A DNA stretch of 13,878 nucleotides from Clostridiaceae bacterium (GCA_012800515.1 JAAZJE010000144.1:1-13878); one strand, 5' to 3'; counted from the stretch's first letter, positions 1 through 7,562 are shown. Program-made: numbers and translations. Notes: generated from the letters alone by a model not told the origin.

Positions 1-1104
1 AAAGCGGTTCACCAGGATTCCGTGATCGATGCCGGCGATCAGGTCGGCCAGAGGGGTGTTGCCGGGTGTGACGATGAAGTTATATTCGGTATTGGGCGCC
101 CGATCGCGGCCGGTCTTGCGCGCCGCGTAGTCGCTCAGGACGAATTGCCTGAGGACACCGTCTTCGATGCAGGCGTAGTCCTCAACGAGGTAGCCCTCCG
201 CGGTCAGGTAGCGGCCGGCGACCACGCGCTCGTCGCGCGGCGCCAGACACAGTGTCAGACGCGGATCGGCCACCGTTTCGCCGAGTTTATCCTTCCAGAT
301 GCTTGAGCCGTCGATCAGCGGAGTATCTCCGATAAAGTTCCCGACAATCTCGTAAAGAAAATTCTCAAAGGCGGTCGGAGTCAGCACCATGGCAGCAACC
401 CGGGTGTTTTTGTACGCTTCGGTTCTGACTTCGCGCGTGATGTCACTGAGATTGGCCGCGAAAGAACCCTGTTCGATGAACGGCGTATCGAGATTGTCGG
501 TTTTGACCCCGGTATAATTGAAAGACGAACTCACTCCGTCCTCAACCGCATTGAAAGTTATATCCACCGCATAATATCCGGCCAGAGATTCAACCTGTGT
601 GCCGGTTGAGTAGACGCTGCAGGCTCGTTCTCTGGTGTAGATACCGGACAGAGCCGAGATAACAACGGTCGGATAACGCTCGGCGACCGTATCCAGGAAT
701 TCGACCAAACGCCCGTAAAAGCGCTCCTCCTCATATTCGAGAGCGCCGGTGCTTACGGTATGGGCACCGATACCGGGGGCAAGTTGCCAGGCCTCGTCGG
801 GCGCGGCGCTGGCCGCCACGGCGAGACATTCCGCGGCGGTGGCGCGCAGGTGTTCGTCACCCACCTGATTGCTCTGTACGATGCCGCGGCGGCCGCCGCA
901 AATCGCCGTAAACGCAGCGGTGGTGTCGAACATCGTGCGATAAAGCGAGAACTTGCCGTCCTCGACATTGATCTCATTGGTTTGGGAATAGGCGATGCGG
1001 CAGCGGGCCTGATCCGCTCCACCGGCGGTGAGCAGGTCGAGACCGGTACGGGCCTTGTTACGGATTTCCTCCGTCAATTGCTCAGTTTTTCTCCGTTCGG
1101 TCAT
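1..1104 (-). CDS. tldE: TldE/PmbA-type metalloprotease subunit, 3' end outside window
   Basis: This is the non-catalytic partner of TldD; in characterised bacteria the TldD/TldE heterodimer is a cytoplasmic protease that trims unfolded or modified peptides. I translated 368 codons from the ATG at 1104, all open to the left edge. Family C-termini suggest roughly 75-80 residues are missing. The segment LIDGSSIWKDKLGE, then a stretch ending YLVEDYACIEDGVL, then LSDYAARKTGRD and VTPGNTPLADLIAG, follows the order seen in PmbA/TldE proteins. No HExxxH motif is present, as expected for TldE. The start is well supported: an AGGAGG sits 6 nt upstream (plus-strand 1111-1116), and the ATG overlaps the tldD stop by one base (TAATG), implying translational coupling. 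Identification rests on recalled family motifs, not a search. Confidence 0.88.
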   Translation of the reverse strand, partial: MTERRKTEQLTEEIRNKARTGLDLLTAGGADQARCRIAYSQTNEINVEDGKFSLYRTMFDTTAAFTAICGGRRGIVQSNQVGDEHLRATAAECLAVAASAAPDEAWQLAPGIGAHTVSTGALEYEEERFYGRLVEFLDTVAERYPTVVISALSGIYTRERACSVYSTGTQVESLAGYYAVDITFNAVEDGVSSSFNYTGVKTDNLDTPFIEQGSFAANLSDITREVRTEAYKNTRVAAMVLTPTAFENFLYEIVGNFIGDTPLIDGSSIWKDKLGETVADPRLTLCLAPRDERVVAGRYLTAEGYLVEDYACIEDGVLRQFVLSDYAARKTGRDRAPNTEYNFIVTPGNTPLADLIAGIDHGILVNRF

Positions 1105-2495
1105 TATCTGCCTCCTATCATCAGTCTGCAGCGCAGTGCCGGGCCGCCGAGACCGACGGTCATGGGTTGTTTTTTTCCGCAGAAGCCGCTACTGACCCAG
1201 GTCAGTTCATCGGCAACCATATCGACGGTCTTGAGCATATCAAAGGCGACGCCGGAGATGGTTGTATCGCGCAGGGCGCGACCCAATTTGCCGTTTTTAA
1301 TTTCGTAGCCTTCCGTGACTCCGAACATAAATTCGCCGGTCATGTCGGCCTGACCGTTGCCGGTCATGACCAGATAATAGCCGTCATCGACAGAGGCGAT
1401 GAGGTCGTCGAACTTATCCCCGCCGGGCAGAATAGCGGTATTGCGCATGCGGATCAGGGGCTCGTCCGAGAATTCCCAGGCTCGAGCGTTGCCGCGCGCT
1501 TCCATGCCCATTTTGGCGGCTGACTCGCGATTGTGCATATATCCGGTCAAAATACCGTCCTGAATCAGAACCGCGTCCTCGGCGGCGACACCTTCGTCAT
1601 CGACGTAGACGGGCAGGGGTACCGGCTGACCGAAAACGGTGTGGGCAAAGTCGACCATACTGACCAGCTCGGAGGCGACCGGTTGACCGATCCTGCCGTC
1701 GGCGACGGAGCCCGAGGCGACCAGATCCGCCTCGACCGTGTGGCCGACCGCCTCATGCGCCAGCATACCGCCCAACTCGCCGCTGATCACGCAGGTGGCG
1801 CGCCCGGCCTCCGGATAAATGCCCTCGCTCTTGGCACGGACAGCTTCGTAAAGGCGATCGACTTCCGGGAAGAGCGCGCTCGGATCGGCAAAATTCTCCG
1901 ATATTGTACCCCAGCCTCCGAAGGCTTTAAAAATCTCCACCGGACTCCCGTCCGAACTCATGGCGATCAGACCGACATAGACGTAGCTGCGCGGCGTGAC
2001 GACATGAGCGTCGTGGCCGTCGGAAACGGCAATGACTTTCTCGACCGTATCGGCGATCGCATAGACCATACGACTGACGAGGTCGGGATATTTTTCCACG
2101 ATATAGGCGTCGATCGTCCGAGCGACGCGCAGGTATTCGTCCTGAATAGGGTCGAGCACGGTCTCGATTAGGGAACGACGGCCGATGATGCCCGGACGAA
2201 GCTCGGTATAAGGGTAGCTCTGACGGTCGGCCATGAATTTAGCGTTGTCGGTCGCGGCTCGGAGCACTCTCCGCGCGGCGACGGCGTCGCAGCTGTCGGC
2301 GGCGATCGAGGCGAAGCCCCAGAGACCGCGATTACGCACCCGAGCGCAGATACCTTCGGAAGCGGTGCGCACATTAGAGACCAGCTGCCCGGCCTGCAAA
2401 GTAACCGCGCGCCGGGTATTTTGCTGCGAGCGTAATTCCGTCGTTACTCCCTCCTGAAAGTACTTCTTATATTCACATATTGTTTCTTTAAGCAT
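1104..2495 (-). CDS. tldD: TldD zinc metalloprotease
   Basis: This is the catalytic subunit of the TldD/TldE protease. The 463-aa product carries HEAVGH at residues 247-252, the HExxxH zinc motif of the family. A cysteine at 439 in SSGFCGKKQPM matches the Cys that completes the zinc site in E. coli TldD. Other family blocks are EPLIRMRNTAILPGG and TVGLGGPALRC near the C-terminus. Start choice: a TTG at 2507 is in frame, but an in-frame TGA lies immediately before it and the GGGAGGAG ribosome site falls inside that extension. The ATG at 2495, 4 nt after GGAGG, is therefore the real start. It is followed directly by tldE with a one-base overlap. Length is close to the usual 460-480 aa. A phased repeat lies upstream and may hold the promoter or an operator. 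Confidence 0.93.
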   Translation of the reverse strand: MLKETICEYKKYFQEGVTTELRSQQNTRRAVTLQAGQLVSNVRTASEGICARVRNRGLWGFASIAADSCDAVAARRVLRAATDNAKFMADRQSYPYTELRPGIIGRRSLIETVLDPIQDEYLRVARTIDAYIVEKYPDLVSRMVYAIADTVEKVIAVSDGHDAHVVTPRSYVYVGLIAMSSDGSPVEIFKAFGGWGTISENFADPSALFPEVDRLYEAVRAKSEGIYPEAGRATCVISGELGGMLAHEAVGHTVEADLVASGSVADGRIGQPVASELVSMVDFAHTVFGQPVPLPVYVDDEGVAAEDAVLIQDGILTGYMHNRESAAKMGMEARGNARAWEFSDEPLIRMRNTAILPGGDKFDDLIASVDDGYYLVMTGNGQADMTGEFMFGVTEGYEIKNGKLGRALRDTTISGVAFDMLKTVDMVADELTWVSSGFCGKKQPMTVGLGGPALRCRLMIGGR

Positions 2496-2518
2496 GTCTC
2501 CTCCCAATCATATTTTCT

Positions 2519-2570
2519 TCCGGTAAATTTTTTACTAAAATCCGGTCAATTTCCGGTCAATTTCCGGTCC
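2519..2570. repeat. 11-bp helically phased repeat upstream of tldD
   Basis: The unit TCCGGTCAATT occurs at 2541-2551 and 2552-2562, with a partial copy TCCGGTCC at 2563-2570. A one-mismatch copy TCCGGTAAATT lies at 2519-2529. All four starts fall on one 11-bp register (2519, 2541, 2552, 2563), with the slot at 2530 degenerate. On the tldD strand each intact unit reads AATTGACCGGA, which contains the -35-like hexamer TTGACC. The array could be an operator with binding sites on one face of the helix, or a tandem set of -35 elements. I see no confident -10. Confidence 0.6.
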
Positions 2571-2591
2571 ACTACTGCACATTACGGATTT

Positions 2592-3323
2592 TCAAGTTCC
2601 GATTCTGTTTATGCTGCCCAAACGTTCCTGCTTCCGCCGGGCTATTTCCGGACCGATCGGATCGCAGCGGGTGGGATTGGTCAGCGAAGTTGTCTTACCC
2701 GGATCGGCCGCATTGAAATTATACACCCCTGTAGCCTCGAGCAGGCCGCAAACGTTGATCCGGCAATATTCCAGCGCCGCCATAAACACCGATTGATATT
2801 CGTTGAAATACTCCCTGAAGCCCTGGCGTGCCACCGAATTGACCTCCAGCGCGGTCAACAGACGCAGAACCCGCGAGTAAGAAATAAAAACCCCGCCGCT
2901 CGCCGCTCCGCCGGCACTCGCGAGCGCCCCCTCGCTCCGCTCGGCAAAACCGTACAGCAACGGATTATTCGGCGGCAAAATCAGAATCCGCTCCCAGGAC
3001 TGCAGAAAATCCCGGAACAGCGTCAGGCGATCTTTGAGCAGGGTAAAGCCGCGGTCACCCGTATAAAAATACTGTCGAAAGAAGCCCTGCGCCGCCGCGA
3101 GATGTAGGCCGTGCGTCGCTTCAAAAGAGGCTTCGGGCGGAGTCGCCGCCCCCGCAAGGAGAATTCGACGATAGTTGTTTCGGGCCTGCGCGCTGAGCTT
3201 ATTCCGCTCACAGATTGAGTTGAACAGGTCTTCATTCCCCCGCGCCATCGGCGTCAGCAGATTGAAATAAAGCTCATTCATTTCCTGCTCCGTCATCGGA
3301 TGACAGGTGATATGGAAGCCCAA
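2592..3323 (-). CDS. Uncharacterised 243-aa protein
   Basis: I do not recognise this protein. It has no signal peptide, no obvious membrane segment and no catalytic motif that I can name. It appears mostly helical and probably cytoplasmic, with aromatic-rich stretches such as GFFRQYFYTGDRG (about residues 79-91) and FREYFNEYQSVF, an Ala/Gly/Ser-rich linker near 135-147, and a basic C-terminal tail. It is likely a real gene: a consensus TATAAT on the minus strand (3359-3364) with a 17-nt spaced weak -35 lies upstream. The TTG start at 3323 is preceded by AAGGA with an 8-nt gap. An ATG at residue 10 (3296) is the alternative start but lacks a good ribosome site. It is divergent from the Na/Pi transporter and has the same orientation as tldD-tldE, 96 nt upstream of the tldD start, so read-through into tldD is possible. 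I found no terminator between them. Confidence 0.7.
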   Translation of the reverse strand: MGFHITCHPMTEQEMNELYFNLLTPMARGNEDLFNSICERNKLSAQARNNYRRILLAGAATPPEASFEATHGLHLAAAQGFFRQYFYTGDRGFTLLKDRLTLFRDFLQSWERILILPPNNPLLYGFAERSEGALASAGGAASGGVFISYSRVLRLLTALEVNSVARQGFREYFNEYQSVFMAALEYCRINVCGLLEATGVYNFNAADPGKTTSLTNPTRCDPIGPEIARRKQERLGSINRIGT

Positions 3324-3358
3324 ACCGAATGTCCTTCTTTCTTTCGAATATCCCGTTT

Positions 3359-3387
3359 ATTATACAATATGCCTACTGCAGCGCAAA
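3359..3387 (-). promoter_or_regulatory. Promoter for the uncharacterised 243-aa gene
   Basis: On the minus strand the hexamer TATAAT (plus 3359-3364) is a perfect -10, with TTTGCG (plus 3382-3387) as a weak -35 at 17-nt spacing. The predicted transcript would have a leader of about 28 nt containing the AAGGA ribosome site before the TTG at 3323. Confidence 0.6.
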
Positions 3388-3423
3388 TGTTCACACGAAA
3401 AAAGCTTCGAAACCGCAAAAAAA

Positions 3424-3527
3424 CCGTCTCACGAAGCACCTTCTGTCAAGGCCGTGTAAATTTATGGTAAAATGCTTGTCATGTGCCGCGGGCGTCTCAT
3501 TACGGAGCGAAAGCCGTCTCACGAAGC
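3424..3527. repeat. 14-bp direct repeat flanking the transporter promoter
   Basis: CCGTCTCACGAAGC occurs exactly at 3424-3437 and 3514-3527. A degenerate relative, GCGTCTCATTACGGAGC, lies at 3492-3508, with its CGTCTCA core exactly 22 bp before that of the last copy. One copy is upstream of the predicted promoter and two are in the 5' leader. This layout could be an operator pair permitting looping, or leftover duplication; the sequence alone does not decide. Confidence 0.5.
3444..3473 (+). promoter_or_regulatory. Promoter for Na/Pi cotransporter gene
   Basis: TGTCAA (3444-3449), an 18-nt spacer and TAAAAT (3468-3473) form a plausible sigma-A type promoter. The expected transcript start is near 3480-3481, giving a leader of about 87 nt before the ATG at 3567. 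Confidence 0.45.
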
Positions 3528-3566
3528 CCAACACGCATACTGAAGAAATGTGGTGTGAACTTAAGT

Positions 3567-5513
3567 ATGAGTATCTTTAATGTCCTGACGTTGCTCGGCG
3601 GACTGGCCTTTTTTCTTTACGGAGGAACCGAATTGAGCGACGGCCTCATCTCTGTCTCCGGAAACAAGTTGGAACGAATGCTGGCCAAATTGACTTCCAA
3701 TAGATTTAAAGGTCTGCTGCTCGGAACCGGAGTCACCCCCGTCATTCAAAGCTCCTCGGCAACAACCGTCATGCTGGTCGGTCTCGTCAATGCCGGCATC
3801 ATGACTCTCCGCCAGACCATCCCGGTCATTATGGGGGCCAATATCGGCACCACCGTAACCGCCTGGATTCTCAGTCTGGCCGGAATTACAAGCGAAAACG
3901 TGTTTGTCCAATTGCTTAAGCCCACCTCCTTTGCCCCTATGTTCGCCGTCGTCGGGATTATTTTACACACCGCAGGCAAGAGCGACCGCAATAAATCAAT
4001 CGGACGCTCCATGATCGGCTTCGCTCTCCTCATGCACGGTATGGAGCTGATGAGCAGTTCCATGCAGCCGCTGGCCGATATGCCGAGCTTTTCCAAACTA
4101 TTCACCGCTTTTTCCAACCCGATTCTCGGCGTACTCGTCGGCGCCGTCCTGACCGGCATCATTCAGAGTTCGAGCGCTTCCGTCGGTATCCTTCAGGCCC
4201 TTACTCTTACCGGTATCATCAAATTCTCCTCCGTTATTCCGATCATTCTCGGTCAGAACATCGGCACCTGCGTCACCGCCTTGCTCGCCAGTATCGGCAC
4301 CGATCGCAACGCTCGCCGGTGTGCTCTGGTACACGTTTACTTCAACGTCATCGGCACGATTTTATTCATGTCTGTCTTCTATACAATCGATGCTTTTTAT
4401 CCCGTTCCTTTTATGCAAGCTCGTGCCACCCCCTACGGCATTGCCATCTTCCACACGACTTTCAACGTTCTCACCACCACCATCCTAATTCCCTTCACCA
4501 AACAACTCGAGCGTCTCGCGATCCTCTCCATACCTGATTCCAAGGCGCCCCTGCCCTCGCATCTCGCTCGCACCGCCAGCAGTAGCATCCACACCGGGCT
4601 CACTCAGCGCCGTTACGACCCGCTCTACACCGAAGAAATGAAGCAGGCGTCTCTTGAAGCCGCGCGGAACGATCTCCGCATTTTGGATGACCGCTTCCTC
4701 AATCAGCCGACCTTTGCCGTCTCACAAAGCTGGCAGGTCGCCGTACAAATGCTATCCCTCTCGCAACAGGCCTTCACCCGCTCGATGGAATTACTGGAAA
4801 AATATGATGAGTCCGTTGTCACCGAGGTCTTCCGCCTGGAGGATATGGTCGACCATTACGAGGACGGCCTGGGCTCTTATCTGGTCAAAGTCTCCGCCCG
4901 CCGCCTTAATCGTGCCGACAGCCGGGCCGCTTCGACAATCCTCCACCTGCTGAGCGATTTCGAGCGCATTTCCGACCACGCCGTCAACATCGCGCAGTCC
5001 TTCCGGGAAATGCACGAAAAGGATTTGCGTTTCTCCGGTGAAGCCGTACGCGAACTCGAGACTTACACCGCTGCGGTCAACGACATCCTCGCCCGCGCTC
5101 TCGCCGTCTTCCGCGACAAGAACGTCACCCTAGCCGCCACAATCGAGCCGCTAGAAGAGGTCACAGACAATCTCACCAACGAGATCAAAGGGCGACATAT
5201 CCGCCGCCTGCGCGCCGGTTTGTGCACAATCGAACTCGGCTTTATCCTGACCGATCTCTGTACCAGCCTGGAGCGCGTCGCCGATCACTGTTCAAATATC
5301 GCCGCAACGATCATTGAGATGGAGCACAGCGCTCTCGATACGCATATGTATCTGCACCGTATCAAGCACGACGACCCCGAATTCCGGCGTCTTTTCCTGG
5401 AATTCCAGGCACGCTACGTGTTGCCGATACAAAGAGACCTGCCTGTCAACGAAGAGGATCTCTCCGTCGAAGTCGGGACGACAGTCGTTGCAGAGAACGT
5501 GGTTACCGAATAA
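3567..5513 (+). CDS. Na/Pi cotransporter family protein with C-terminal PhoU-like domain
   Basis: This is a NptA/PNaS-type membrane protein that in characterised relatives couples Na+ to phosphate movement. The 648-aa product has the two inverted Na_Pi_cotrans repeats, each with its QSSS signature: QSSSATT at residues 61-67 and QSSSAS at 200-205. These are followed by GANIGTTVTAW (90-100) and GQNIGTCVTALL (229-240). Hydrophobic segments run to about 310. A soluble PhoU-like half (about 355-620) has ERISDHAVNIA at 466-476 and ERVADHCSNIA at 569-579, fitting the PhoU ExxxDxxxN metal-binding pattern. Start choice: the frame is open from GTG 3483, but the family begins like MSIFNVLTLLGG, so I use ATG 3567. 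The ribosome site is weak (TTAAG), and GTG 3555 is an alternative. Phosphate is inferred as substrate from the family. No terminator is visible before the downstream deacetylase gene. Confidence 0.92.
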   Translation: MSIFNVLTLLGGLAFFLYGGTELSDGLISVSGNKLERMLAKLTSNRFKGLLLGTGVTPVIQSSSATTVMLVGLVNAGIMTLRQTIPVIMGANIGTTVTAWILSLAGITSENVFVQLLKPTSFAPMFAVVGIILHTAGKSDRNKSIGRSMIGFALLMHGMELMSSSMQPLADMPSFSKLFTAFSNPILGVLVGAVLTGIIQSSSASVGILQALTLTGIIKFSSVIPIILGQNIGTCVTALLASIGTDRNARRCALVHVYFNVIGTILFMSVFYTIDAFYPVPFMQARATPYGIAIFHTTFNVLTTTILIPFTKQLERLAILSIPDSKAPLPSHLARTASSSIHTGLTQRRYDPLYTEEMKQASLEAARNDLRILDDRFLNQPTFAVSQSWQVAVQMLSLSQQAFTRSMELLEKYDESVVTEVFRLEDMVDHYEDGLGSYLVKVSARRLNRADSRAASTILHLLSDFERISDHAVNIAQSFREMHEKDLRFSGEAVRELETYTAAVNDILARALAVFRDKNVTLAATIEPLEEVTDNLTNEIKGRHIRRLRAGLCTIELGFILTDLCTSLERVADHCSNIAATIIEMEHSALDTHMYLHRIKHDDPEFRRLFLEFQARYVLPIQRDLPVNEEDLSVEVGTTVVAENVVTE

Positions 5514-5531
5514 ATTCACCCTGTAAATGTG

Positions 5532-5561
5532 CAGACATAACCGCCCGCCAGGGGGTATACT
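5532..5561 (+). promoter_or_regulatory. Promoter for nagA
   Basis: CAGACA (5532-5537), an 18-nt spacer and TATACT (5556-5561) lie about 30 nt before the nagA start, between it and the transporter gene. No terminator precedes it, so nagA may be expressed both from this promoter and by read-through. Confidence 0.55.
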
Positions 5562-5590
5562 ATCATCAGTATTTTTTGGAGGCAAGCAAA

Positions 5591-6799
5591 ATGAGAGTAC
5601 AACGCAGTGTTACCCGAATCCCGGCCGACTGGCAGAACGAGCCGATGGTTTTTCGTAATGTAAATATCATCCTGCCCGACCGGATACTGCGCGGGTATCA
5701 GCTCCGCACCGCCGACGGACGCATCGCGGCAATCGAACCCGAAGACATGACCGATGACTGCATCGCCATCGACGGAGCGGGGCTCTATTTGGCACCCGGT
5801 TTTGTCGATCAGCATACCCATGCCGGCGGAGTCTGGTACGTGGACGATCCGGCCGCCGCCGTTCGCCACAATCTGCGTCACGGAACGACTTCACAGGCCC
5901 CGACCTGTCTGCTCAAAGCGACGATTGATGAGATCTACGCCGATCTCACCGCCATCGCCGATTATGCCGACAGTGACGACCCGCTGGCCGCCGCCATAGT
6001 TGCCATACACATGGAGTGTCCGTACATGAACAGCAAGTACGGAGCCCATCGCGAATGGTCGCGTCAGCCGAACGTCGATGAGGCGTTGCTTTTGCAGGAG
6101 CGCGGCCGCGGTCTCATTAAGCTCTGGACCATTGCCCCGGAACTCGACGGCATCGTCGAAGTTTGTCGTGCCCTGCGTCTCGCCGCTCCCGACGATCCGC
6201 CGGTCTTCCTCGTCGGACACTCCGAAGCGAGCGCGGAAGAGATCTACGCCCTGCTTCCCTACGGTCTGCGCGGCGCGACGCATTGTACGAACGCAACCGG
6301 CACCCGGATCAGTCCGACCCGCTTCGGCGGCACCCGGGAATTCTCCGTCGATGACGCTGTATTCCTCAACGATGATATTTACGCCGAGGTTATTCCCGAC
6401 GTTGGCGGCTACCATGTCCGCCCGCTCATGCTACAGTTGATCCTAAAGGTCAAGGGCGTTAATCGTGTCATCATCGTCACCGACAGCACCGCCTCCGACG
6501 GTCCGCCGCCGGAAAATCTGCGCGGTCAAGTGCTCGATGTCAATTTTACCGCCAATAGCGGACTCTCCGGCAGCCTGCTGACAATGGATCGTTCCGCCGC
6601 CAATATGCGCCGCCACACGGGCGCCTCACTGATCGATATTTTCCGGATGGCCGCACTCAACCCCGCAACCCTGCTAGGCATCGACTTCACCGTCGGTAGC
6701 ATAGCTGTCGGCAAGGCAGCCAACCTTATCCTTGTTGATGAAAATATCGACCTGCACCGAGTATGGCTCCACGGACGCGATGTCACCGACATTGAGTAG
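5591..6799 (+). CDS. nagA: N-acetylglucosamine-6-phosphate deacetylase family protein
   Basis: NagA enzymes hydrolyse GlcNAc-6-P to GlcN-6-P and acetate in amino-sugar catabolism and cell-wall recycling. The 402-aa protein shows the amidohydrolase layout: metal ligands HTH at 75-77 (QHTHAGG), Glu 142 in HMECPYMN, His 210 in VGHSEAS, His 231 in GATHCTNA, and catalytic Asp 298 in IVTDST. The closing stretch GSLLTMDRSAANMR then MAALNPATLLGID is typical of NagA. Start: GGAGG at 5578-5582 lies 8 nt before ATG 5591; the upstream TTG at 5576 overlaps that site and is rejected. An internal ATG (Met19, 5645) lies closer to the usual NagA N-terminus but lacks a ribosome site. Oddities: the usual LEGP loop reads MECP, and the substrate loop reads PDVGGYHV instead of the common ADGIHV form, so substrate could differ. 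No nagB or PTS gene is nearby. Confidence 0.87.
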   Translation: MRVQRSVTRIPADWQNEPMVFRNVNIILPDRILRGYQLRTADGRIAAIEPEDMTDDCIAIDGAGLYLAPGFVDQHTHAGGVWYVDDPAAAVRHNLRHGTTSQAPTCLLKATIDEIYADLTAIADYADSDDPLAAAIVAIHMECPYMNSKYGAHREWSRQPNVDEALLLQERGRGLIKLWTIAPELDGIVEVCRALRLAAPDDPPVFLVGHSEASAEEIYALLPYGLRGATHCTNATGTRISPTRFGGTREFSVDDAVFLNDDIYAEVIPDVGGYHVRPLMLQLILKVKGVNRVIIVTDSTASDGPPPENLRGQVLDVNFTANSGLSGSLLTMDRSAANMRRHTGASLIDIFRMAALNPATLLGIDFTVGSIAVGKAANLILVDENIDLHRVWLHGRDVTDIE

Positions 6800-6847
6800 T
6801 ACACAAAGCTAGCACACACAGCTAACGACGGTCAACTACAACGATAT

Positions 6848-7444
6848 TTAGTAATCTTCTTCCGGAATTGCCGGTGGGGCGGTTTCCGTCTCCGCTTCTG
6901 CGACTTCGGACTGACAACAAATCAGTTCATAGAGTGATTTGAGATCGGCATCGCTGAGCCTTGCACAAAAGGTAGCAATCGCCGCAATCAACTCGGCACG
7001 GATTTTCGGATCCAAAGAATCGCGGCTCGATTTGGCCTCGTATGCCGGATCCGCTACAGCAAAATTTCCCGTAGCGGCGGAAGCATCTTCGGAAGTAAAG
7101 GTTAGTTCATAAGCGTCTATCGGCTCGGCAACTTCCGCTCGAACAATCACTTCCATCTCACTTGTCGATTTCGTCGGCGGCACAAAGGAAATTTCCGCAT
7201 GATCCGTATTTCTACGGGCAATCACGGCATCGGCCAGGAAACCGGAAATTGCGGTTGCCGCTTCTCCGGAGAGTTTACGCTCGCCTCGCTCCACACGGCT
7301 CAACAGTGACTGAGTTGTACCCAACATTTCCGCGAATTCTTCCTGGCTAAGACCCAGTTGCAGGCGAATAGTTTCAACCCATTGACCCTTGTACTGTTCC
7401 TGATTTCCTTTGCTCAGAAGATCTCTTGCCCGATCCGTATCCAT
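6848..7444 (-). CDS. XRE-family helix-turn-helix transcriptional regulator
   Basis: This 198-aa protein has an N-terminal Cro/C1-type HTH at about residues 23-68, with the typical GLSQEEFAEMLGTTQSLLSRV core of which the helix-turn-helix spans about 31-59. The remainder (about 80-198) is not a sensor domain I recognise: it is acidic, has a helical stretch around 139-172 (containing ELIAAIATFCARLSDADLK), and ends in a Glu/Ala/Pro-rich tail. It is convergent with nagA, 48 nt apart, and upstream of it lies the serS terminator, so it is likely a single-gene unit. The ATG at 7444 has an in-frame TAG just upstream and no Shine-Dalgarno, while an extended -10-like TGCTAGTCT sits 6 nt before it, so a leaderless mRNA is possible. 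Its target is unknown; nagA is a neighbour but nothing in the sequence links them. Confidence 0.85.
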   Translation of the reverse strand: MDTDRARDLLSKGNQEQYKGQWVETIRLQLGLSQEEFAEMLGTTQSLLSRVERGERKLSGEAATAISGFLADAVIARRNTDHAEISFVPPTKSTSEMEVIVRAEVAEPIDAYELTFTSEDASAATGNFAVADPAYEAKSSRDSLDPKIRAELIAAIATFCARLSDADLKSLYELICCQSEVAEAETETAPPAIPEEDY

Positions 7445-7450
7445 GTGTGA

Positions 7451-7459
7451 AGACTAGCA
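7451..7459 (-). promoter_or_regulatory. Possible extended -10 for the XRE regulator
   Basis: On the minus strand TGCTAGTCT fits the TGnTAnnnT extended -10 pattern and ends 6 nt before the ATG at 7444. That would put the transcript start at or next to the initiation codon. I see no -35 at proper spacing, so this is tentative. Confidence 0.3.
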
Positions 7460-7533
7460 AAAGAGGGTCGGAAATCCGCATTTCAAGAGATGCGCATATT
7501 TTTGTCATATTAACAGATTCTCTCGAAGCCCGT

Positions 7534-7562
7534 AAAAAATCACCCGGTCGGGGCCGGGTGAT
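7534..7562 (-). terminator. Intrinsic terminator of serS
   Basis: On the minus strand the 9-bp perfect stem ATCACCCGG / CCGGGTGAT (plus 7539-7547 and 7554-7562) with a 6-nt loop is followed directly by a run of T residues (plus A-run 7534-7539). It lies about 58 nt downstream of the serS stop and upstream of the XRE gene, separating the two units. Confidence 0.88.

Noticed and set aside
1533..2171. Long plus-strand ORF (212 codons) opposite tldD
   Set aside because: The minus strand encodes unmistakable TldD here; the opposite frame is open because of the codon bias of a G+C-rich gene and has no ribosome site or recognisable content. The same applies to long plus-strand frames opposite murB and serS.
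2495..2591. Peptide precursor for TldD/TldE (microcin-type system)
   Set aside because: The 96 nt upstream of tldD contain no short ORF with a ribosome site, and no modification enzyme is nearby, so this is probably the housekeeping pair.
3324..3566. Pho box controlling the Na/Pi transporter
   Set aside because: Only one TTCACA-like hexamer is visible; the repeated 11-bp-spaced pattern of a Firmicute Pho box is not present.
5576..5590. TTG start for nagA
   Set aside because: The TTG overlaps the GGAGG ribosome site of the ATG at 5591, which has ideal 8-nt spacing.
6800..6847. Terminator between nagA and the XRE gene
   Set aside because: Only a 4-bp TAGC/GCTA stem and a loose GTAGT/ACTAC pairing exist, with no U-run on either strand.
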